64,000 nucleotides of DNA from NCBI RefSeq assembly GCF_000002985.6, contig NC_003284.9, positions 10,602,001-10,666,000 on the forward strand, written 5' to 3'. The stretch comes from Caenorhabditis elegans (Eukaryota; Nematoda; Chromadorea; Rhabditida; Rhabditidae). The notes beneath the pieces were generated by a model, which made no database searches, was not told the origin of the DNA, and saw only the letters and a program-made list of their open reading frames with translations. Position 1 is the stretch's first letter; every line of letters starts with the position of its first letter. Below are positions 48,401-60,400 of the stretch, piece by piece. Made by a program: the position numbers and the translations under genes.

Positions 48401-51400
48401 CCTCACACGATGTTTTATCATAGTATACTTATTATCAGTGTCACATAGAAGAGATAACATCTAAAATAAGCTCTGTTTTTCTTATGCTCCAAGAATACAC
48501 CACTATTTTCCGTGGTGATAATTAGAAGGATCAAAAAAGCAAAACTTGTCTAGTATATAGTTTGGAAGTCTTTTTCTATATTAAAAATTTAAATTTTGAT
48601 GTCATTAGTATGAGAGAATGTTTGAAATATACGCAAATGTTATTCCTAGTAAAAGCCAGTTCTAAAATGTACTATTTTAAAGTTTATAATTTTCCTGGCA
48701 AATTTGGACAAAGATATTTGTTGATACATCTGAATAGATTTTCTATCAAATAATTCTACTTGACTGAACTTTTTGAAACATAAAAATTGATGTGCACAAA
48801 TGTTTCCGTTCCGTTGGCTTTTGTTATTTCTTTCATTTTCTTTTAATTTCACTCACTGACTCTCATGCTCTTCTTGTTTTCATTCACGTTTCTTCAGCGG
48901 TTCAAATACCTACGTGTTTTGCCAAAATGTACAACCCACAGTGCGGAGGAACGTTGTTCAATGAGGACTTTATGGACGGGTTTTACGGTCAGGAAGAGAA
49001 CTTTTCAAATCAAAACTATGATGGGTACTCAAGTGATAGAGATAGCGAGGAAGACGGTCTACCAGCGAGTTACTGTTACGGAATGAGACCACGGTCCAAG
49101 TATCACAGAAGTAGGCAACCGACGTTCCCGTCAGAGCTGAGCACATCTGCGTCATCAATGATCAGTCGAGTAGTCACGCCAGCGTCTGAGGAGGATGAAC
49201 TTTCCAAATTAATCGAGAGAAATGTGTCCAATGGCTCAAGTGTGACTACTCCCAATGGATCTGAATTGTTGTCTAATTCAAGACAGAGCGAATTATCAAA
49301 TGAGCCAATTAAGAAGATACGAAGACGAAAGAAATCGGACTCTGACAACGACACTGTGAAAAAGCCGGAACAAGCACCGTTCAAGTATGAGTCACCAGAT
49401 CCTAGAGATGGGATGAACACACCCAGAGTTCTTGCATCACCATCACCACCTACTAACCATTGGGATAACACATATGATAACTCATACAGTGAACCGTATT
49501 TATGGAGTAATGACCCAAGCGTGTTTAACTCAACTCACAGCACCTATCAGTTTGTAAGTTCACTTTTTATGTTTGGTGTAGGTATAAATACTAATATGAA
49601 TAGGTTGACGCAAGATTACTGCATTTTAAAAACTGCGTTGGTTGGATAACAGTAGGGGAATCTGAAAACCACACGAAGAGCTATTCATTGATAATACTAT
49701 AAATTCGAACTAGTATTTTCACTTTAAGATATCACTACTTTTTAAATGTAAATTCATCATATATCGTGCATACTTTTTATCTGAAAATGTTTTTTCAGAC
49801 TTTTTGTATTGAAATTGTCACGATTTGTATGTTTCTACTTTTATTTGAAATAAAAAAATAACTGATATCATATTCAAGTCAAGTCAGAGGATTTTTTTTT
49901 AATTTTGAATAATTGTTTATATTCAAAACATTTAGCAAACCTCTTTTACAAAGTTGATACTTATTACCCTTTTTGGTCATCAATTGTTGAAAATGCCAAG
50001 GTTATCCAAGTAGATAGTTGATAACACTGTTTCACCGTCACTGGTTCATTCCTTTTCGGTCCAACCGTTCTTATTCCATTGTTCTTGGTAGGCGCCGCAT
50101 ACTCTTACGACCGCATCTCCAATTTTCGAGAACGAAATCCCGATTGACACTCACCTTACTAGGGGGAGCGTCGAAAAATTGGGAGATCTGCTATGGCGAT
50201 AGAATTGAAGAATCGAACGTTGTTCTACTTTTCGTTCGTTCATTACCTCTTACCAGCAACGTAACATCACACATATTTTGCGACAACGTCGACGCAGTCG
50301 GACGACACCATTTTTATTGTCGCCTCTATATAGATACGCTCTTCAATACTCATGTTTCGGTTTTTTTGTAGGAAGCATTTTTTGCCCCACTGACTTGTCT
50401 GTCTGCCATAGGCCATGGAGTGTTCGTGTTTTGCTTTGTTGTCATCTCACCTTTTTCTGTTTTCCGCCTTTTTTGCCAATTAAATCTGCACTACCAGTTC
50501 CGATTTTATAGAGTGACAGTTCTGAATTGCAACATTCGATTACCAAAGTATAGAACATATAACCTTGAAAAATGGGAACAAGGATAAGAAGAGGCGAACA
50601 TATAGTTTTAGTTAAGTTCTTTTCTGTATTTATTGAAAAGTTTGTCCTCATCTCATCTTTGCTTGATTTTCCTCTGAAAACTATTTGCTTTAGGATTTTT
50701 CAAATAGCATTTATAATTTTTTTTTAAACAAAAAAACCACAATAATTTTTTCAAAACTGTACACTACAAAATAAAACCCCTTGAAAAAACCCCGGATCCT
50801 CTTGTTTATCCATTTCATCTTCTAAAGAGCCTTTTCAAAAGCTCTAGGTCCTAAATTTTTACATTCTTCTTGAATTCATCTTATTTGTTCCAGTACCACT
50901 CAGTTGTAACGAACTTTCTTTTCAATCTTCGGATTGTTCTCTCATCATCTAAATGACATTTTCTGTAGACAATTGTGCAAAAAAGCAGATAGTGCATTTC
51001 TAACTAATGAAAAAATGTTTTTAATAGTAAAGTGTAATAATTGTTTCTTCATAATCACTCATAAACACGCATTACTATCTTATCACTGCTGACTCGTATT
51101 TTCGTTCTTGCTTCATTCATTTTTTTTTGTCAAACAATTGTTCTCAATGTATTTTTTATCAAAGTTATTTCTACTCTAAAATCTTATTTTCGTAGAAAAA
51201 AAACGAAAACTTCAAAAAATACTAATTCTTAATTCTTATCATGAATCGGCAAGTCATCTTGTTTTTGCTTTGCACATTCGTATTCCCTCCTTTAATTTTC
51301 GTGTTATCTTGTCGTTCAATCATTTCAAATTCATGGAATATAAATACCCAGAAATTGTGTTTTTCGGTGAGAAAAATGATGAGTCGCTTACATTGGTCCG

Positions 51401-54400
51401 GTTTTTGGGGTACTTTATTGGAGTTAGTTCCGGTGAATTTAAAATTGGCAGTGTTTTTATCAAATTGAATAACCGATTTACGAAAGTGTGAAAATTTTCC
51501 ATTGTTAAAAATGTTTTGCAGGTTGAAATTTTCAGTATTTTCAACATTCTGTTGCCTTTTTCATCTCCTGTATTACCAGTCGGTATACTTCCTTGTCAGT
51601 AATATCTGCACGCGACGTCATCTCTGTTTTTCATTTTGATGATGTTCGTCCTACGTGGAGTTCTAGGCTGACTCACAGACTTTTTCACTAGCGTATTCAG
51701 TAAAAAAGAAAACAGCGAGGAGGACATTGACTTGGCTAAAACTGATTCTATAGTATTGGAAAGTAGGAAGACGACTACTCGACGTTTCTGTTCGTTGTTG
51801 TTCTCGCTTGGCCTCCCGAGTGCCAATCAAAAGAAACCCCTCCCGAAAGAGTACTGACAAAAGCTCACGCAGAGCACAGCTCTCCTCGAGACGAACGACT
51901 ACGACGAACGACGGCGACTAGAAGGGGAGTGAGAGGACGCGGCTGAAAACGAAAACAACTTCGCAAAATAGTCCGCACTAGTTCAGCTCGCAACCACATA
52001 CACAAGTGGAGTGGGGACCCGTGCTCCCTCTCCCTTGCTCTCACCAGACTTCTTTGTCACAAAACAGCAGCACCAGCCGACGTCAGTTGACCTGAGAACA
52101 GACCTCCAGATATTTTCATTCAGACTCCTTTTCATTTTATCCTCAAATCGTCCGTATCGTTTTCCTCATCACTCATTTTCACAATCCATAATTGTTTTGA
52201 ATCTTCAAAAAGTTCTATCGCACTTGGTGAGTACTGTACTCTGACATTTTTAAAACATGAAGTAAATTCTTAAATTTCTTTGTTAGTTTTATAGCCACAT
52301 ATGAAATCATTTTTTTCTCATTCTTATTCTGATTGCATAGCCTAGAAAATTTAAAATTTAAACAGTCGTTCAAAAATAATTATTTTGAATCATGATTTTG
52401 GTATTGAATGTTAGCTGCATATGTTTTTGTGGGGGAGGACTTTTTGCACATTAAAGTTTTAAAAAATTTAGGAAAAATGCCACTGTAGTGAAGGCGGATG
52501 TCAGTTAGCAGTTAAAGGCATTCCAACATTTTCCATGAGTAATGTCCTTGTTACCATTACATTTCAACTTGCCAACACATACACAGGAAGACTGAAAAAA
52601 ATGAACGCATGAGACATAGACAACGAGTATTTTTGCCCCAAAGCACCAGCCCAATAGTATGACTGCGTTCTCTTCGATCCGTGCGGTCTATTCGACTGTT
52701 TTTGCCGTGTGCACTGCCGTCGGTCGTTGTTGATGTTTTTCGTTCATGGCACTCGTCCGTTCTCCGTCCGAGCGTGTGTGCTTCCTCCCTTATAGCTATG
52801 TGCTACTATCCCTCCCCCAGTTAGTTTTTACTTTTTTGTATGTCACTGCCTTTTCGACCTAGAAGTTCAAACGGTGTGAGGTCTACGGGAGCATTGAGCA
52901 TCAAAAACATTTTTGAGGACTGAAGAAAGAACATATCATAGTAGCATACATTAGACAACTGAATAGTACACTGTAAGGTTAAAGACCGATGGAAGACAAA
53001 AGTAGCAAAACACGTTCTGCAACATTTTTGCAGACTGGTGTACTCCAAGAATCTACAATTTTACAGTATACATAACAAATACGCTGTTCCTTAGTGCAAA
53101 CATTGAAACGTTTTACATTTTGACATTCATAGGTATGTGCTCCAAACAAAATATCTGGGAGGAGCCAGCGACCACCGTATCCTTCTAGTACTACAATATA
53201 TAGTTTTCTTATTAGCATATTTTTTCGATACCAATGTTTTTTGCTGGCAAGACAATACCAAAACAAGCTTTGCTTTTTAGGGAGCTTTTAGGCGGTGGAA
53301 TCAAAATACACTAGTTGCTGCTTTTTTCTTTGAAAGTGGTTCAAAAGTTATTTGTAACATTTGAGTTTTGTTCACCTGTTATGCTATATAGCTATGATAG
53401 ATGATCTTACCGGAAAATGTAATAAAACTGAAAACGAATAATACTCGGTTTCCACACGCCTTGTTTTTCTGTTTTTTGTCTCTCATTTTGTTCGGTGTGC
53501 CAGTTGAAAGCCATCTAGTTTTTTGTTCCCCTTTCTCTTCCTCCTGGGGGAGAGGCAGACTCTACAGTAGTACTTTAACAGGACGATTGTTTACCGTTGT
53601 TCTCCACCAAAATTTGCCACCTATCGTCGACCCGGCATGCACTCTGTATTTTTTCTTAATCTATTTTTTTGAATACTTTTGTCTAAATTATTCTTTAATT
53701 TCCTTAGCCTACGTAACTATTTAATTTTGGAGTTTTCATAATAATCTTTTATTCATTCCAGTATCTATACGTTTGTGTTTATGCTTTTTACTGTTTAAAC
53801 CAATGTACCACAACTGAAATATGTTAGTTCGGTTCTTGTTTCTGGAAGTATCGAAGCCTAATTTGTAGCTTTTTCTTATATATTTTCTGGTTTTGTTTTT
53901 CTCTATTTAGTGTGCAAAGTATATATATCCATACATGAGAGATTAATTTCTGGGCGAACACGTAAATATGAAGCAAAATGCCGACTTCGGTACCGCTATA
54001 CTTCCTCCGTCACAAGAGCCTTTGCTGGCGGCTTTCATCTCCCGAGAAAGCTGAAAAACAGAACACGCCTCACATTTCCAGTAGGATATTCAATATTCAC
54101 TTTTTTAGGTTTTCAAGTTTAGCATGTGTTCTTCGAAAGAACACTAACTTGTACGAATGAAATCTGTGCGTTTTTGTTGTTATATTGCTTTTGCTCATAG
54201 AAAGTTAGAACAACCAAACAGTAAATGGACTGTAAGGACAATATCGTAGTTTCTTACGTTTCTTGAGTTTTTCAAGATTCAGAGTTCCAGATAATGAATA
54301 ATTATAGTTTTATCATTCAGCAATTTATCAATATTTGCTTAAAAAATATAAGTTCACTTTCGTTTTAAACTCAGATAACTTAATGTTTATCGACAACGTA

Positions 54401-57400
54401 TTATTGAACATGTTTTTGTATTATCTTGAAAATCAACTAGAAAAAAGACGGTCTCATACATCTAATTTTTTATAAAAAATGTTTGCAATTTTTTTTACTT
54501 TTTTGTTGTTTGATGAATCCGATTATATGGATAGTACACTTTTAATTATTGAATAGTTTTTTCTTCTGATTGATCTACCACTGATTTCGAAATGTCATTA
54601 TAATTTATATCCAGGAAGGAAAAAATTGAAAAAAACCACACTGCATTCTTTTCTAGCGTAAAACACAATAATTTTTACCGTATACTTTGTTATTGCTGCC
54701 CGCAAAGTGAATTGAACAAGATTAGAAAGAGAGAGTAGATGCGAAATAGCAGTCCCGACCATGGAGACGATGCTGGCCAAAACTGGGCGGAACTCTGTCT
54801 GCAGTTCAGAGCTGACACCGGCCAATCGGAGTGCGAGTCTTTTCTTCTCATTCACTCTAACCTCTGAAGATTTTAAAGTAGCAACCACCCGAACGATTGA
54901 AAAAGTAGGGCTGGAAGTAGGGGAGGCGAAAAAAAGTGAAGGTGGACTGACGAGAGTACGAACCACCACCGCCACCCATTATAGCCCCCGGTGGCCCGTC
55001 GAGGCTGAAAAAAAAAAGAAAAACAGGCAATAGACAGGATGAAAAACTATGGAACGCGTAGATACGCAGGAAGACATCGACGCATACATTCATTCAGTCA
55101 ATAGAAAAATAGACGTAGGCCCCAAAAAGAACTCGTGACCGACCAAGTTACAACTTTAAGACTCCTCATCATCTCGGTTATCGCTACTTTACACTCTGCT
55201 TTACTTTCAAATTAAAACTTCTTAGAGCTTAACAATAGCTCTATTGCAAGGCTGAAACATGTTCCGCAAAAAAATCTGTCAGTGAATGTTGATTCTTATA
55301 TTTGCAAAAGTAAAAGTACACTCTACTATAATCTTCATTCTATGTATTGATTCATGAAAATCAACTTTTTTTTCGAAAATACTTTTTAATCTGTAATCTG
55401 GCATCATGCGATTCTTTGTACTTTTGTTTTTAAGAAACTTCATAGAAATACTGATTAAAATTGTACTGATTTTTCAAAACATTTTCTTATCGTTTCAAGA
55501 CTTAGTACACTGGCAGTATTGAACTTCTACATTAATTCGAAGAGGTATAACAGAATTTACTTTGATTTATTAGTTAAATTCAGATAGGATATTGTCCTAA
55601 ATATGTGAAATTCTAATAGTAACGTTGACCATACAACTTGAAAATTAGAAAAACCACTAATTTTGATTTTCTAATGGTTGAAAAAACTTTATGTGATCGG
55701 CTGTGAACAAAAAATAAGAGTTCCATGCTGACAGAAAAGCAAATATTTTTCCACTTTTCATTGTCAAAAAGTAAACAGTGTGATGTGCCATCAACTAAGA
55801 AAAAACGCTAAAATTGACTGGCGTGCCAGACATTATCAGTCATTTCGAACATATGTAATTGAAGTGCACTTTAGAAACATATTCATTTTCATATTCATTC
55901 TGATAGCATCTCCCGTCCATCTTTTTTGTTTGGTAGTGACAGTTACTCTCTAATGAGAAATGCTGCAGGTCACTTTAACCATGGAATTTTTCCTGTTATA
56001 CTTCATATATACATCCATTTTCTCATATATCACCGTGTTGTTGGAATGGTTGCTCAGCACTTCTTTTCTCTTTATGAATGTTGAATGTAGCGTGTGCGTG
56101 TGCTCGGCATCGTCGCGCCTGAAGATATGAGAAAAACAAAACTCGTTTTGAACGCGAGCAGCGAACGACAACGTCGGCTTCAAGCACACACACACACGTC
56201 GATTGAGAATGTTACAGACGACGTTCCGTCCGTCCGTTGTTTTTCCCCATTTTTTTTCATTTTTTTTTCTGACTGCCTTGCTGCTTTGTTTCTTTTTTCC
56301 AGCTGCAAAACAGCATATAGGATAAAGAAGGGACGGACCAAACTGGCAATGTTCTAGAAAAGCGGAAATTCCTAAGATTCAGCAATTCCATTTCATAAAT
56401 CCACATATCAGTGTTCCACCATCAGACATTATCTGTACAAGTGCATTGACAAATTTATTTTCACATGCTCTCTAGGTTCTTCTTGTTTTTCCATCATTCC
56501 TAGTAATGAAAATAAAGAAACTCATTTGACGTACGGTTAAAGTGCATCTTCTAAGAACTTCATCCTGTTTTGTGAACAAAAAAGGAAGTCGTGTTGTTTT
56601 TTCCTGAACAATAACTTCTCTGACGATGAGTTTTTGTAAGTTTTCGCAAATAGAAATAATAAACTACAGGCACGTGTTATGAAATATTTCATCTATATAG
56701 AGTTAATATTAGACATTGAATATATTACAAAGTGAAACTGTTGTAATTAGTTAACTTGAATATTTTGTAAGACTATTAGAATCAATAGTCAATTCAGTAT
56801 TCAATCTAATCAGTTTCAGTTTAATTAAAGTATACTTTTGATCATTTACAACCAAGTGTCATTCTGACACATTGAACATATATTTTTGATTTTTTCGAAC
56901 TGATGATCATTTTCAGCTATGCTAATTTTTGATTTTATTTTATTCAAGTAACAAACTCCATCTAAGGTCTGAAGTCTCAAATGAACATTTCTTTAGACAC
57001 CTCATGATCATTGTATTCATGTTCGGTCAGTTTTGTCTGGCGAACTACACAAATATACACTTTGCCGGAACTCCTAGAATGCGTGCTCTGTATTCCAAGT
57101 ATTAATCATATCCGCCCTGCTCGGCTTTCAGCCATTTTCAGTCAAAACAAGTATATTTCTTCTTCGCTCTCTCTCTCTTTGCTACTTTCTTCTTCCTCTG
57201 AATAATTTTGCTCTCACACCACCGTCTATTTTGCGTTCGTTTTCTCAGCCCACGCCTTTCTTGTCTTGTTTTTCACACTCGTTCGTTTTTTTCCTTTTTT
57301 TTCTTCCATTTTTCTTCATTACACTTTCAAACTTCCAGGGAGCTCCGGTTTCCTCGATGAACTGACTGTTTGAAAACAGTTGAATGTGAACTATTGTACC

Positions 57401-60400
57401 CTTTGGTGTCTAAATCATCTCCCCCTACCTCCCAACTACCTCATTTCTTTTGTAATTTACCTCTACATTATCAACAAGTTAATCAAGAACGGCAACTGAT
57501 TGGATATAAAACAACAGAAAAAAACAACAACAAAAAAACCAGCACACTCAGAATTTATTTGTCTATAATTGTACATTCCTGCTGTTTTGAGATTGAAATT
57601 GAAATCGAATCGAATCATACCACCACCACCATCCAAAAACCAATCCACCTGAATACCCTCCAAAATTCGATTCCCTTTCTGCCACTCTGCGATGGCGGAC
57701 AATTTACTTTCGTCTCAAAACTATATTAATTGGACAATGCTGAATAAGTTCTATGGCAAGGTAACAGAAGAAAATTATTTTTGTGTAAGTAGGAATAGAA
57801 ACGAAACTATCCCACAACGTAATGTTTTTCGTAGTCTTTAAGAATCCACAGCACGGCCAAAATATAACTTGCGCTAGTTCTACTTAAATCTCGGGAGTTT
57901 TTGGTTTGTTTTAAAGAAGGTTTAACAAATAAAATACGAGCCCATTAAATTTCTGTATTTTCATAGTTTTAAAACGTTGGGTAAAATTAAAGATAGTCAA
58001 TATATGCATACATATCAAAGCATGAAAAATACGATGATTGATTGAAACGTTAATTATTGAAATGCAAAATTTTGAAAATCCGTGAAATTTGTATTTTTAT
58101 GTTTTTTTTATTTGTAAAAGTTTTATAGTTCTTTGGATATCAATTTGTCTATATTTTTTGGTTTTTGAATTATTAACTTGCACACACAAAAGCTAGTAAT
58201 GAGCATCTGTAAGTTAAGCAAACTATAAAATAACCACCTAGAATGAGAAGGGAACACGGGTCATATCAATGGGTTGCATTCATTTTTATTTCCAACAAAA
58301 GAACGCAGAAAAAACAGCCGCAACGCTGTGTGACACCACCCACTTTTCGCTCGCCGTGCCCTCCCGCATGAAAAATTTTTCCGTGGTCTCCCGCTCTTCC
58401 ATTCTCCCGTTCAACTGCCCTTTAGTTTGCTAGGAAGTGATAAGCGTCCTCGATTAGTGCAGATATGTTTCACCAACAGCCTCCAGTTGTTGACTTGAAT
58501 AACCTGTTCATGTATCACTTACTAGTTTCATTCAATGAACCTACAAATTATTGTCAATTGCTACAAATTCACAACTATTCATATCCATTAAACACTCCTC
58601 AAATTATTAAATGCAAAGAACAAGAAAAACGATGGAGACATAGAAAGATTAAAAGTGTGGGTCCTAGTTTAAAATAAGATCTTGAAACGTTAAAAAAATA
58701 TTAATGTTGCATGGTTGGTCAAGTTGTAGTAACTGTGATTGGTCCTTTGAAATTAAAGATTTTTTTAATCTTCATTAATTTTTTTCAAATTACAGCCTCA
58801 AATGAGCACACCAGATGATCCAGTCATCCACAGTCCACCATCAATTGGAGCAGCTCCTGGTATGAATGGTATGTTGAAATTTATCTAGTTGCCCACACAT
58901 GAAGATACTGATAAGCACACCACGTTAAGATTAAAAAAAGGCGAGATATGTGGTTTTTTTGACCAGTGACTAGTGATAGATAAATACTGTGATTTTTTTT
59001 TGTCACATTTTATTCTCATAATTAACGCTCTCAAACATATAGTTTCCATACCACTACAACCACCAAATATTGGAAAAGTGATATGAGGAACGCGAAAAAC
59101 ATTGCGAAAAAATGCGCTTTACACTTTTTCACAACATTTTCTCATTTCATTTCGAGAACAACAGAGTAGTGAGCATTGACGAGTGTACTTTTGCGAAAGG
59201 GATTATCACCCACAAAAAGTAGGTTCCCGCCGGGACCAGTTGGGGGATGAGAAAAAAAGAAAACAGTTGTCGATCTAGAACATTGATAAAATTGTATTTC
59301 AGGGTATCATGGATCAGGAGTGAAACTTGAAGAAAGTTCTGGTGCTTGTGGCTCTCCGGATGATGGCCTGTTAGACTCCAGCGAAGTATGATTTGGTTAT
59401 TTCTAGCATCTTGTTTCTAGTAATTGTTTCAGGAGAGTCGACGACGTCAGAAAACATGTAGAGTATGTGGAGATCATGCGACGGGCTATAATTTCAACGT
59501 TATCACATGCGAATCTTGTAAAGCATTCTTCAGGAGAAATGCGTTACGTCCCAAGGTAACTTTTATTAATATCTATAACCTAAAATGACTAATAATTCAG
59601 GAGTTCAAATGTCCATATTCTGAAGATTGCGAAATTAATTCTGTAAGCAGACGGTTTTGTCAGAAATGTCGACTGAGGAAATGCTTCACAGTTGGTATGA
59701 AAAAAGAGTGGATTTTAAACGAAGAACAACTGCGGCGGAGGAAAAACTCTCGTTTGAACAATACGGGAACGTGTAATAAAAGATCCCAGCCAGGGAATCA
59801 GCAGTCACCACAAGGTCCTAATCAACAGCCACATTTATCACCGCATCATCCAGGAGTTGCAATATATGTAAGTTCCCCTATAATTTGCTATGTTTCTTAA
59901 GAGAATTTAGACAATACAATATTATATTTTCAGCCACCACAACCACAACGCCCACTAACAATCAATCCAATGGACAATCAAGTAAGTTGAAAAAGTTCAT
60001 TGCACACATTTTGTATAATTAATTTATAGATGATGCATCATATGCAAGCTAACAGACCAAATGCCATGCCACAACTTATCAGTCCACCAGGAGCACAACC
60101 GGTAAGTTGGTCGAATACAAATCCTCCAAAATAAGGAGAAAAAAGCAATAATGTTTACCGCAGTATAATACATATAGATCTGAAACAATCATTTTAATCA
60201 GTTTCTATATTTTCAAGGTGGTCATCGATCTACCGTAGAAATGCCACATAGTAGATAAGCGTATCAAGTGTTATCTTTCCTTCAGATATGCCGTTTCTAG
60301 TAGGTTCGCATATTTCTTCCAAAAAGAAATTTGCACCAGAAAAAACTACGCGGAATCTCCATTACAAACCGGTTGATTGTTGTATAGGACAAATCCAGAC

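Larger units (their letters stand above)
43898..58795 (+). other. daf-12: 14.9-kb daf-12 intron with candidate internal first exons
   Basis: Between the second canonical exon and the shared exon at 58796 the DNA alternates between AT-rich filler and promoter-like GC-richer blocks at about 44.9-45.1, 45.65-45.97, 50.03-50.35, 51.75-52.05, 52.63-52.80, 54.77-55.0, 56.08-56.25, 57.1-57.35 and 58.30-58.45 kb. Several blocks lie just upstream of the candidate first exons listed separately. I found no mobile element or RNA gene in it. Confidence 0.55.

Noticed and set aside
48792..48926. Extending the 48.9-kb exon upstream to the full 285-codon frame
   Set aside because: A good acceptor at 48897 and an AAAATG start at 48927 explain the exon; the upstream part is T-rich intron-like DNA.
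50210..50270. Short ATG frame [15 protein letters not shown] as a further daf-12 first exon
   Set aside because: The only reasonable donor (GTAACA) leaves two extra bases, the wrong phase for the exon at 58796.
51241..51366. ATG frame with a signal-peptide-like start and a GTGAGA donor in phase with daf-12
   Set aside because: The phase fits, but a secretory signal on a nuclear receptor makes no sense, and the surrounding DNA is plain AT-rich without promoter features.
57370..57729. 119-codon + frame
   Set aside because: No ATG at its start, many CACCACC-type repeat codons, and no donor in phase; the shorter ATG frame at 57692 is the only part kept.
42409..58795. Enrichment of DAF-12 half sites (AGTGCA) across the daf-12 locus
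   Set aside because: Hexamers appear about as often as expected by chance for this length; only the local cluster in the 40.4-kb hairpin was kept.
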